This document shows positions 1 to 5,081 of a stretch of 5,216 bases of DNA, one piece after another (within the stretch, counting starts at the first letter, position 1; the number at the start of each line of letters is the position of its first letter). The notes under the pieces were generated by a model. That model saw only the letters and a program-made list of their open reading frames with translations, was not told the DNA's origin and did no database searches. The stretch is taken from the NCBI GenBank assembly GCA_050013275.1, contig JBEKFO010000310.1, positions 1 through 5,216 of the forward strand. Direction: 5' to 3'. The stretch is from Roseiarcus sp050013275 (GTDB lineage Bacteria; Pseudomonadota; Alphaproteobacteria; Rhizobiales; Beijerinckiaceae). Made by a program: the position numbers and the translations under genes.

Positions 1-1
1 A

Positions 2-583
2 AAAGGCGTCGCGCCGGAAGTGCTGTTCGAGCGGATGCTGGAGGAGACGCCGGTCGGAAACATGGGCCTCATCCTGCAGCCGTTCTGGAATCCCGGCGTC
101 AAGATTCCCGGCCCCGAGGCCAAGGGCGCGATGATCGGCTTCGGCGACGTGCACAACCGCTCGCACATGTACCGCGCCATCATCGAAGGCATCGCCTACG
201 CCTTGCGCGAGGCCGCGGCGCGGCTGGAGCGGCGCAACGGCGTGAAGATACGCAAGGTGAAGGTTTCCGGCGGCGGCTCGCAGAGCGACGGCGTCATGCA
301 ATTGACCGCCGACGTCTTCGGCATGGCCGTCGAGCGGCCGCACACTTTCGAAACCTCGGGCCTCGGCGCCGCGATCAACGCCGCCGTCGGCGCCGGGCTC
401 TACCCCGACCACGCCGCCGCGCAGGCGCAAATGAGCCGCTCGGGCCGCACGTTCACGCCGATCGCGGAAAACGTCCGGCTCTACGACCGCCTCTATTCGG
501 AAGTCTACGTGCGCATGTACCCGCGCCTCGCGCGGCTCTACCAAAGCATCCGCCACATCACGAACTATCCGCGGCTGGGGTGA
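2..583 (+). CDS. FGGY-family carbohydrate kinase, C-terminal part (5' truncated by window edge)
   Basis: FGGY kinases transfer the ATP gamma-phosphate to a sugar or polyol (xylulose, glycerol, ribulose and similar) in the cytoplasm. The frame is open from base 2, so the GTG at 20 is probably an internal valine and the N-terminal substrate-binding half lies upstream. What remains, about 193 residues, is the C-terminal ATPase domain. I see a GFGDVHNRSHMYRAIIEGIAYALRE-like helix region (bases 137-211), the SGGGSQSD phosphate/adenosine-binding loop (266-289), and a TSGLGAAINAAVGAGLY segment (353-403). The tail, rich in Tyr and Arg and ending near ITNYPRLG, is typical of one subgroup of these kinases. 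The substrate cannot be assigned from this half. Codon use is GC-rich like most of the window. The stop TGA (581-583) lies inside an 11-base tandem duplication. Family call is confident; specificity is unknown. Confidence 0.93.
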   Translation, partial: KGVAPEVLFERMLEETPVGNMGLILQPFWNPGVKIPGPEAKGAMIGFGDVHNRSHMYRAIIEGIAYALREAAARLERRNGVKIRKVKVSGGGSQSDGVMQLTADVFGMAVERPHTFETSGLGAAINAAVGAGLYPDHAAAQAQMSRSGRTFTPIAENVRLYDRLYSEVYVRMYPRLARLYQSIRHITNYPRLG

Positions 584-594
584 GGCTGGGGTGA
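573..594. repeat. 11-bp perfect tandem duplication across the kinase stop codon
   Basis: GGCTGGGGTGA occurs at 573-583 and again immediately at 584-594. The first copy encodes the last codons and the TGA of the sugar kinase; the second copy is noncoding. It looks like a local slippage duplication. Confidence 0.85.
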
Positions 595-1030
595 GCAGGG
601 CGGGAAGAGCGCGGGCGTTGAGGCGGTACGCCGCTGGGGCGACGTAAGATAGCTGGAGAAACTAGGACTTGTCGCCGCAATTGTGCGCAAAATTGTATAG
701 CGTAAAGCCACTGGCAGAACTCGCCTTGGAACCGTCTTAGCCCCGTCTCATCGACGGCGCGCGATCTAAATTCGATTTTGGCGACAGGAGCGGAGCTCTG
801 GGAAAGCAAAGGCCATGCGCGTTAACGCCCGGAAAAGTAGGCAGCGCGCGGCATGCGCTTTGACTTTCCATTCTCTGAGAGGGAAGATAATTTCAACTCG
901 CGTTCCTTTCCGAATGGCCGTCCTTTGCCGAATTTGGGGTGCGAAGTTGACCCCGACATAGGAATATCGGGCGAATTCGATGGGGCCTGGATCGCACGAC
1001 GCCGAATGCAAGAGGGAGCGGTTTCTTCCG
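584..1030. other. Intergenic region with no convincing gene
   Basis: Between the kinase stop and the membrane-protein start I find no ORF with a good RBS or a recognisable product. Base composition falls from GC-rich (to about 660) to mixed or AT-richer DNA (about 660-1030), marking entry into the low-GC block. Visible small structures are an imperfect dyad TTCC-ATT-CTCT-G-AGAG-GGAA at 866-885, next to TTGACT (860-865) and GATAAT (886-891), and a hairpin at 952-971. The hexamers are 20 bases apart, too far for a standard sigma-70 promoter, so no promoter is called. An ORF on the plus strand from 853 overlaps the membrane gene out of frame and is not believed. Confidence 0.5.
952..971. promoter_or_regulatory. 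Hairpin/dyad upstream of the membrane-protein gene
   Basis: Arms CCCGACAT (952-959) and ATATCGGG (964-971) pair with one C-A mismatch around the loop AGGA. It lies 60 bases before the chosen start at 1031. It could be an operator or a leader hairpin; neither is demonstrated. Confidence 0.3.
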
Positions 1031-1642
1031 ATGAGTACAAGCGGGACTCCAGAGTCGGGGAAAGGCCTTATCGCAATGGCGGCGCGTATATTACGTCACG
1101 AAGCGGCCACGATACCAGTTACATTTATCGCCAGCATCATCGTAATAGCGCCAGTGCTTTATTCAGCCATTGACTTTTTTGTCTCTCCGACCGTTATTAC
1201 TTCTCTGGACACGACAGCGACTTTCAAGCTCGCGAGTCCGATTCCTGGCTTAACGACCCTTGTCAGGGGGATTGGGTTCATTGTCCTTCAGAGTGCAATT
1301 GCGTACGTTTATGTTAAGACGACGGATGTTATCGCGCGATCATTTCGCAATATCATACTGATTCCTTTTATCATACCTGCTTTAGTGTATGCGTGGCTCT
1401 CCGCGTATGTGTCGTTTGTATTATGGGTAATGGCCGCGTCTAGTATTACTGGTGGCAACTTGACGTTAATTGGGGCGTTTCTTCTCGCATTACTTGTGTT
1501 AATATTGTTTGTGGGGGACAGAGCGGCTGACGATGACAACAGACCTGTCGAGTTCTGGGTGTGTTCGATATTTTCGATAATAGTATTTCTGATTATTTTC
1601 GGCGCTTATACGGAAGGCTATTTCTCGCAAGCCGGTAATTGA
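1031..1642 (+). CDS. Low-GC hypothetical multi-pass membrane protein (203 aa)
   Basis: I do not recognise the family. The protein starts with about 27 polar residues. It then shows five likely membrane segments, at about residues 28-52, 77-96, 108-136 (long, with Pro112 and Pro116), 144-162 and 174-193. A charged loop DRAADDDNRP (163-172) separates the last two. There are no obvious catalytic motifs and only one cysteine (178). ATG 1031 is chosen because GAGGGAG lies at 1012-1018, a rather long 12 bases upstream. An in-frame start at 980 would add 17 residues, and ATG 1076 would remove 15. G+C is 26, 25 and 25 per 60 in rows 1141-1200, 1321-1380 and 1441-1500, far below the flanking genes and with many A/T-ending codons. 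I infer a recently acquired orphan gene. It is long and membrane-like enough to be real, but its function is unknown. Confidence 0.72.
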   Translation: MSTSGTPESGKGLIAMAARILRHEAATIPVTFIASIIVIAPVLYSAIDFFVSPTVITSLDTTATFKLASPIPGLTTLVRGIGFIVLQSAIAYVYVKTTDVIARSFRNIILIPFIIPALVYAWLSAYVSFVLWVMAASSITGGNLTLIGAFLLALLVLILFVGDRAADDDNRPVEFWVCSIFSIIVFLIIFGAYTEGYFSQAGN

Positions 1643-1813
1643 AATGCGTTTATTGTAATATATACTTAGCACTTACGACGGCATACGCGTATTTCCCTTC
1701 TTATGTGACTCCCGGAAAACGAATTGGGAAAGAGGAGCGTTTCAGAGTAATCCGAAGTCGCCTTGTCGCCGAATGAACGGCGTCTCGCCGACGGCACGCC
1801 GTCCACGCCGTGG

Positions 1814-1844
1814 TCCCGTCCCGTAATCCCGTCCCGCAGTCCCG
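1814..1844. repeat. 13-bp tandem repeat, about 2.4 copies
   Basis: Two units TCCCGTCCCG plus a variable triplet (TAA, then CAG) at 1814-1826 and 1827-1839 are followed by a partial TCCCG at 1840-1844. TCCCG thus begins at 1814, 1819, 1827, 1832 and 1840. The TAA of the first unit (1824-1826) is the in-frame stop that bounds the following small gene upstream. Confidence 0.75.
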
Positions 1845-1886
1845 ACGGCTATTGCGTCGGCGCGCCGCGAAGACCGACGCTTCGAG

Positions 1887-1894
1887 GGAGGAGG
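1887..1894 (+). promoter_or_regulatory. Strong Shine-Dalgarno deciding the small-gene start
   Basis: GGAGGAGG ends four bases before an in-frame CTG at 1899. No in-frame ATG, GTG or TTG lies between the upstream stop (1824-1826) and TTG 1929, so this site argues for initiation at CTG. Confidence 0.5.
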
Positions 1895-1898
1895 AACC

Positions 1899-2189
1899 CT
1901 GCTTCGTGTTGTCTTCACCGCGCCGGCGTTGACCTCGTCCGTCGCGGCCGCGTCGGCGCGGACCGCAACGCTCGCCAGGAACGTCTTCGCCTGCACGCAA
2001 TGGGCGGGATGGCATGATTACACGCTGGCCTCGTTGACGCCGCAAGGCGCGCGGGCCAACAAGTATTGTCCGATACGGATTCCGAAGGGCGCCAGGGTCG
2101 AGGCGATCGAGGAAAGCGACGAAACCGGCGCCGCCACCGTCAGGTACAAAACCAAGGCTTGGGTCGTCGACGGCGCTTGGGTGAACTGA
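1899..2189 (+). CDS. Small exported hypothetical protein (96 aa; start CTG 1899 or TTG 1929)
   Basis: The family is not recognised. From CTG 1899 the protein begins with a basic residue and a moderately hydrophobic, Ala-rich stretch ending ASA-RTA near residue 20, which looks like a Sec signal peptide and cleavage site. The mature part, about 76 aa, has two cysteines (32 and 57) that could form a disulfide. Its C-terminal half is beta-rich, with IPKGARVEAIEE, GAATVRYKTKAWV and a final GAWVN, reminiscent of small SH3-like folds (my impression only). TTG 1929 is the first conventional start, but it cuts the signal peptide and has no RBS; CTG 1899 follows GGAGGAGG. A frame disruption that removed the original ATG would give the same picture, so a slightly damaged gene is the alternative. 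It is followed 128 bases later by another exported protein on the same strand. Confidence 0.6.
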   Translation: MLRVVFTAPALTSSVAAASARTATLARNVFACTQWAGWHDYTLASLTPQGARANKYCPIRIPKGARVEAIEESDETGAATVRYKTKAWVVDGAWVN

Positions 2190-2304
2190 CCGGGGATGGC
2201 CTGCGAGCGCGATCGCGGAACGACGGAATTCGGTTGCTGCGGCTTGCGCCAAAACCACGGGAGACGCGCGTCTTGACGATAGCAAAGTCGGCATTCGGGC
2301 CCCT

Positions 2305-2308
2305 CGGA
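2305..2308 (+). promoter_or_regulatory. Shine-Dalgarno supporting TTG 2318
   Basis: GGAG lies nine bases before TTG 2318. A competing GGGAG at 2259-2263 is also nine bases before TTG 2273, so the start remains ambiguous by 15 codons. Confidence 0.35.
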
Positions 2309-2317
2309 GCGCCTGTC

Positions 2318-3067
2318 CTTGAAAACCGCGCCTTCGCCGTCTTGAAGCGCCTCCTCCTTGTCGCCGCTCTGCTCGCGATCGCGCATCCCGCGCGGGCCGA
2401 GCCGTCCGCGGCGCTGTGCGCGGCGGCGAAGAAGGACGTCGGCGCCGACTCGCTGCTCGCCGCCGAAGTCGCGGCCACGTTCGGCAAGGAGAGCGACTGC
2501 CTCTATCCGCTCAAAGCGCTTCGCTATGCGAGCGCCGACGTGCTGCTCGTCCAGGCGGGCGAGCCCGGCGAGGGCTGTCACGGCTGCGGGGCGCCGCTTT
2601 CGGCCTACGTGCTCAAGCGCGTCGGCGGCGGCTTCAAGACCGTCGCGAAATTTCGCCAATTCGCCGAACTCGGGACGAACGGCGCCGTCGGCGACATATG
2701 GCCGATCGAGATCGACGGCGACGACGCGATGGCGATCGAGAGCGGCGGGACGTTCCAGGGCTATACGTCGTCGCGTCTCGACTTCTTCGCCTTCCGCGCC
2801 GGCGCGCTCGTCGATCTCGAGCCGAAGCCGCCGGTCGTGCTCGACGCCGACAACGAAGGCGCGTCGGAGGATGCGAGCAAGGCGATCTCCGTGGCGGCGA
2901 GCTGGTTCTTCGACCCGACGGACAAGACGGCGCTCGTCGTCGACTACAAGATCGACGCCAAGGGCGCGACGCGGGTCGAGCGGGTCGTCTGGCGCTTGCA
3001 GGACGGTAAGCTCGTGCTCAGCCGCGGCCGCGTGCCGCCGGAGGTGACCGAGGCGAGCGGCGGGTGA
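2318..3067 (+). CDS. Exported hypothetical protein with CxxC motif (249 aa)
   Basis: The family is unrecognised. From TTG 2318 the N-terminus has a basic KR pair (10-11), a hydrophobic core LLLVAALLAIAH (12-23) and an AxA site (ARA, 25-27), so the mature protein should be periplasmic or secreted from Glu28. It contains four cysteines, at 34, 61, 87 and 90; the last two form CHGC, followed by GAPLSAYVLK. This is not a c-type haem motif, which needs CxxCH. Disulfides or a metal site are possible. The rest alternates predicted strands (DIWPIEIDGDDAMAIESGG, LDFFAFRAGALVDL, KTALVVDYKID, RVVWRLQDGKLVL), suggesting a beta-rich fold. No membrane segment follows the signal. The frame stays open upstream, but that part is Arg-rich and overlaps the preceding gene, so it is not included. 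TTG 2273 and TTG 2342 are alternative starts. Composition is very GC-rich (47 of 60 in row 2401-2460). Confidence 0.78.
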   Translation, partial: LENRAFAVLKRLLLVAALLAIAHPARAEPSAALCAAAKKDVGADSLLAAEVAATFGKESDCLYPLKALRYASADVLLVQAGEPGEGCHGCGAPLSAYVLKRVGGGFKTVAKFRQFAELGTNGAVGDIWPIEIDGDDAMAIESGGTFQGYTSSRLDFFAFRAGALVDLEPKPPVVLDADNEGASEDASKAISVAASWFFDPTDKTALVVDYKIDAKGATRVERVVWRLQDGKLVLSRGRVPPEVTEASGG

Positions 3068-3076
3068 GGGACGGCC

Positions 3077-3127
3077 CAGGGATTCGATTCCTGCGCGAGC
3101 GTCGCGGGCGGACGGCGCCCCGCGCCG
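3077..3127. terminator. Two hairpins after the exported protein; possible terminator without T-run
   Basis: Ten bases after the stop, CAGGGA (3077-3082) pairs with TTCCTG (3088-3093), with one G-T pair. A second stem, CGGCGC (3113-3118) with GCGCCG (3122-3127), has a three-base loop. Neither is followed by a T-run, so intrinsic termination is uncertain. Confidence 0.3.
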
Positions 3128-3272
3128 GAGCGAGCGCGCTGAGCGAAGACATGCCCACGCAAGCTAGCGCCGTCATCTTCATCCATCGTGCGTGACGTCG
3201 CGCCGCTCGCCGAGCGCGTCGGAGGCGAAGTCGTTCGCCCTGCGCAAGGCGATGGTCAACCAGGGCTGCCGC

Positions 3273-3294
3273 CGCGTTCGTTCGCTCGAACGCG
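3273..3294. promoter_or_regulatory. 8-bp perfect hairpin in the leader of the 69-aa gene
   Basis: CGCGTTCG (3273-3280) and CGAACGCG (3287-3294) pair perfectly around loop TTCGCT, 25 bases before ATG 3320. It could be a leader hairpin or an operator. Confidence 0.4.
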
Positions 3295-3306
3295 CCGGTT
3301 CCCCAA

Positions 3307-3311
3307 AGAGG
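3307..3311 (+). promoter_or_regulatory. Shine-Dalgarno fixing the 69-aa gene start
   Basis: AGAGG lies eight bases before ATG 3320, favouring this start over the in-frame GTG at 3188. Confidence 0.55.
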
Positions 3312-3319
3312 ATGCCGAG

Positions 3320-3529
3320 ATGATATTCGCAGTTCCAATTGCCGGCAAAGTGCTCGCCGGCCTGGCGGCGTCCGACGTCGGCGCCGCGCCCGCGACGCAA
3401 ACGACGGACCCCCGGAAGACCGGCGACGCGGCCGACGCCGTCGACTTCACACAGACCGTCGACAATCTCAATCAGGCGGCCGGCGCATTCATGACGCAGC
3501 ACGGCGCGCACGGCGCCGCCAAGGGTTAG
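3320..3529 (+). CDS. Small hypothetical protein (69 aa)
   Basis: The protein is not recognised. It starts at ATG 3320, eight bases after AGAGG. The sequence opens with a mildly hydrophobic Ala/Gly-rich segment (residues 1-25, interrupted by Lys10), then a polar TQTTDPRKTGDAADAVD stretch. It ends with a short possible helix DFTQTVDNLNQAAGAFMTQ and a Gly/Ala/His tail. There are no cysteines. The first 25 residues, ending AAPA, could be a weak signal peptide, but the lysine in the middle argues against it. An in-frame GTG at 3188 would add 44 residues of Arg/Pro-rich sequence that runs through the hairpin at 3273-3294; I judge that extension spurious. It converges with the racemase gene. Support is the RBS and sensible composition only, so it may be a lineage-restricted small protein or a false call. 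Confidence 0.5.
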   Translation: MIFAVPIAGKVLAGLAASDVGAAPATQTTDPRKTGDAADAVDFTQTVDNLNQAAGAFMTQHGAHGAAKG

Positions 3530-3632
3530 GCGCTGCGGGGATTTGACGACGGAGGGCGCGCCGAAAGCGCGACGCGGGCAAGTGGGCGCCATGGCTTGCG
3601 AGGAGGAGCCGTGTCGCAGTCGGGCGGGCGTC

Positions 3633-3654
3633 CTCGCGCCTCGCGACGCGCGAG
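3633..3654. terminator. Hairpin between convergent genes; possible bidirectional terminator
   Basis: CTCGCGC (3633-3639) pairs perfectly with GCGCGAG (3648-3654) around an 8-base loop. It sits between the stops of the 69-aa gene (3529) and the racemase gene (3698), where a shared terminator is expected. No T-run is present on either side. Confidence 0.35.
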
Positions 3655-3697
3655 AACGTCTTGGGCTCGGATCAGGCCGACTTGCCGGGTTCGATGA

Positions 3698-4411
3698 TCA
3701 GGCGGCGATCGCGAGCCGCCCGTCGGCGAAATTCGCCGCCGCTTCGGCGTGAATCTTGGTGGAATCGAAAATCGGCAGATCCGTGTCGTCCGCCCCGATC
3801 AGCAGGCCGATCTCGGTGCAGCCGAGAATGACCGAGTCCGCCCCCGCGTCGCGTCCGCGCGCGATGATCTCGACGAAGCGCTTGCGCGACTCCGGCTTGA
3901 CGATCCCCTGACAGAGTTCGTCGAAGATCACGCCGTGGAGGACTCCCCGATCGGCCTCGCCGGGCGTCAAAGCGGCGAGGTTTGATTTCTCCTTCAGGCG
4001 CTTCAGATAGAAACCCTGTTCCATGGTGTAGCGGGTCGCGAGCAGAAGCGGCCTGCGCGCGCCCGCAGCCGCCATGGCGGCGCCGGTCACGTCGACGATA
4101 TTGATCAGCGGCACGGAAATGCGGCGCGCCACCTCGTCGGCGACCAAATGCATGGTGTTGGTGCAGATGAGAATGCAGCCGGCGCCGGCCTCGGCCAGTT
4201 TGCGGCCGATCGCCGACAGCCGCTCGGTCGCCAGATCCCAGCGCCCCGCCTTCTGAAAATCGACGATCGTCTTGAAGTTCACCGAGTGCATCAGAATGTC
4301 GGCCGAGACGAGGCCGCCGTGGCGCCGGCGGATCAATTCGTTGATTTCCCGATAATAGGTCGCGGTGCTTTCCCAGCTCATGCCGCCGATAAGGCCAATG
4401 GTGTTGGACAC
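3698..4411 (-). CDS. PLP-independent amino-acid racemase, Asp/Glu racemase superfamily, YgeA-like (237 aa)
   Basis: This family interconverts L- and D-amino acids in the cytoplasm without a cofactor, using two cysteines as acid and base. Seen here: an N-terminal strand plus IGLIGGMSWEST (residues 5-16), the first catalytic motif CTNTMH with Cys83, a GTRYTMEQ-like segment (126-132), FDELCQG (163-169), the second motif GCTEIGLL with Cys198, and FDSTKIHAEAA near the C-terminus. Both cysteines are present, so the enzyme should be active. Length and all motifs match E. coli YgeA as I remember it, a broad-specificity racemase; aspartate is therefore not assured as substrate. The start is GTG at 4411, seven bases after GGAG (4422-4419); the frame stays open upstream but reads through the divergent promoter region. 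It is divergent from an Lrp/AsnC regulator, implying control by amino-acid level. Confidence 0.93.
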   Translation of the reverse strand: MSNTIGLIGGMSWESTATYYREINELIRRRHGGLVSADILMHSVNFKTIVDFQKAGRWDLATERLSAIGRKLAEAGAGCILICTNTMHLVADEVARRISVPLINIVDVTGAAMAAAGARRPLLLATRYTMEQGFYLKRLKEKSNLAALTPGEADRGVLHGVIFDELCQGIVKPESRKRFVEIIARGRDAGADSVILGCTEIGLLIGADDTDLPIFDSTKIHAEAAANFADGRLAIAA

Positions 4412-4418
4412 GATCGAT

Positions 4419-4422
4419 CTCC
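4419..4422 (-). promoter_or_regulatory. Shine-Dalgarno fixing the racemase GTG start
   Basis: On the minus strand GGAG (4422-4419) is seven bases before GTG 4411-4409, which opens directly into the conserved N-terminal strand of the racemase. Confidence 0.6.
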
Positions 4423-4475
4423 GCTTTCCAGTCGCCGTGGGATGATAGGGGAGCGCGCGTCGAAAGTGCGATCGT

Positions 4476-4568
4476 ATTTTGCACATTTCTGCGCGTTGCG
4501 TGCAATGATCCCGCGCTATATCATGCGATGGCGCGCCGATTTTGCATAATTTGCGGCCGTTTGCGCAT
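4476..4568. promoter_or_regulatory. TTGC-motif cluster in the divergent racemase/Lrp gap (candidate operators)
   Basis: The plus strand has TTGC at 4479, 4496, 4542, 4551 and 4561. Two copies are longer: ATTTTGCACAT (4476-4486) and ATTTTGCATAAT (4539-4550), exactly 63 bases apart, about six helical turns. TTGCGTGCAA (4496-4505) is a palindrome with a two-base centre, and its GTGCAA half also pairs with TTGCAC at 4479-4484. Lrp-family octamers bind several phased sites, so these are plausible operators. The motif is not the E. coli Lrp consensus. Confidence 0.45.
4496..4524 (+). promoter_or_regulatory. Candidate sigma-70-type promoter for the Lrp/AsnC gene
   Basis: TTGCGT (4496-4501) and TATCAT (4519-4524) are 17 bases apart; the -10 matches consensus at five of six positions, the -35 at three. 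The TTGCGTGCAA palindrome covers the -35, which would suit autorepression. On the minus strand TTGCAC (4505-4500) might serve as a -35 for the racemase, but its -10 is poor. Confidence 0.35.
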
Positions 4569-4570
4569 CT

Positions 4571-4574
4571 GGAG
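4571..4574 (+). promoter_or_regulatory. Shine-Dalgarno fixing the Lrp/AsnC GTG start
   Basis: GGAG lies six bases before GTG 4581, preferred over the in-frame TTG 4542, which falls in the candidate operator region. Confidence 0.6.
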
Positions 4575-4580
4575 TGCGAA

Positions 4581-5042
4581 GTGCTTGACATCCGCGATCG
4601 CCGAATTCTCGAAGCGCTGCAGAGCGACGCCTCGATCGCCGTTTCCGACCTCGCCGAAATGGTGGGCTTGTCGACTTCCGCCTGCTGGCGGCGCATTCGC
4701 GGCCTGGAGGACGATGGGCTGATCGCCCGGCGCGTCGCCCTGATCGATCGCGCCAAGGGCAACGTCAAGACGACGGTCTTCGTCGGCGTGCGCACCTCGC
4801 GCCATTCGATGGAATGGCTCGAGGCCTTCCGCATAGCGATCGCCGACATTCCCGAAATCGTCGAGGCGTACCGGCTGACCGGCGAAATCGACTATCTCCT
4901 GCGGCTCGTCGTCCCCAACGTCGAAACCTACGACACGATCTACAAGCAGCTGATCACGCGGCTGGACTTCACCGACGTCACCTCGTTCATCAGCATGGAG
5001 GAACTGAAGTTCACCACCGCCGTGCCGCTGAAGTACGCGTGA
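4581..5042 (+). CDS. Lrp/AsnC-family transcriptional regulator (153 aa)
   Basis: Members bind DNA through an N-terminal winged helix-turn-helix and sense amino acids through a C-terminal RAM domain that assembles dimers and octamers. Seen here: LDIRDRRILEALQSDASIAVSDLAEMVGLSTSACWRRIRGLEDDGLI (residues 2-48), the classic AsnC-type HTH with the recognition helix around 31-41; a connecting strand (50-56); and a RAM domain from about residue 64 with the conserved LTGEIDYLLRLVV turn (99-111). The final KFTTAVPLKY strand is also typical. The start is GTG 4581, six bases after GGAG, giving the normal family length; TTG 4542 would add 13 residues. It is divergent from the racemase, so its likely targets are the racemase and itself, with an amino acid as effector. 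Which amino acid cannot be told from the sequence. Confidence 0.94.
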   Translation: MLDIRDRRILEALQSDASIAVSDLAEMVGLSTSACWRRIRGLEDDGLIARRVALIDRAKGNVKTTVFVGVRTSRHSMEWLEAFRIAIADIPEIVEAYRLTGEIDYLLRLVVPNVETYDTIYKQLITRLDFTDVTSFISMEELKFTTAVPLKYA

Positions 5043-5081
5043 AGGCCGCAGGCGCGCTGTCTTTAGATCGAACCAGACCTC

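Larger units (their letters stand above)
1643..1898. other. Intergenic region spanning the right edge of the low-GC block
   Basis: The first 100 bases are AT-rich, with a 10-bp palindrome ATACGCGTAT at 1683-1692 and distant TTTCCC/GGGAAA arms (1692-1697, 1726-1731). No classic hairpin plus T-run terminator is seen. From about 1740 the composition returns to GC-rich. Overlapping inverted repeats follow (ACGGCGT 1777-1783 with ACGCCGT 1796-1802; GACGGC 1790-1795 with GCCGTC 1798-1803), then a 13-bp tandem repeat, then the RBS of the next gene. I see no gene here. Confidence 0.5.

Noticed and set aside
558..809. Minus-strand ORF of 83 codons overlapping the kinase 3' end
   Set aside because: It is antisense to the kinase end, and I recognise no domain in it. 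The Cys/Trp/Gln-containing middle looked protein-like at first but nothing supports it.
853..1173. Plus-strand ORF of 106 codons overlapping the start of the membrane gene
   Set aside because: It has only a weak RBS, overlaps the better-supported membrane gene out of frame by more than 140 bases, and its C-terminal third is a shifted reading of that gene. Its N-terminal part is not recognisable.
2066..2317. Upstream extension of the 249-aa exported protein
   Set aside because: The extension is Arg-rich, overlaps the preceding gene in another frame, and would bury the signal peptide about 90 residues into the protein.
1701..2659. Long minus-strand ORFs opposite the two exported-protein genes
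   Set aside because: They are Arg-rich, low-complexity readings typical of antisense frames in GC-rich DNA, and they conflict with plus-strand genes that have signal peptides.
2358..3047. Alternative plus-strand ORFs inside the 249-aa gene
   Set aside because: They are Arg/Ser-rich shifted frames without a start signal or plausible composition.
3075..3095. GATTCGATTCC resembling a tRNA T-arm
   Set aside because: The five-pair T-stem with G53-C61 cannot be formed, and no acceptor, anticodon or D-arm is found around it; it is better read as a simple hairpin.
3179..3592. Minus-strand ORF of 137 codons over the 69-aa gene
   Set aside because: No RBS or domain was recognised, and its composition fits an antisense frame. 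The end nearest 3179-3320 looked somewhat protein-like, so a remnant of an older gene cannot be wholly excluded.
3543..3752. Plus-strand ORF of 69 codons running into the racemase 3' end
   Set aside because: TTG start without RBS; antisense to the conserved racemase C-terminus; low-complexity product.
4412..4849. Upstream extension of the racemase frame
   Set aside because: It is open by chance through the regulator gene on the other strand; the conserved racemase N-terminus and RBS place the start at 4411.
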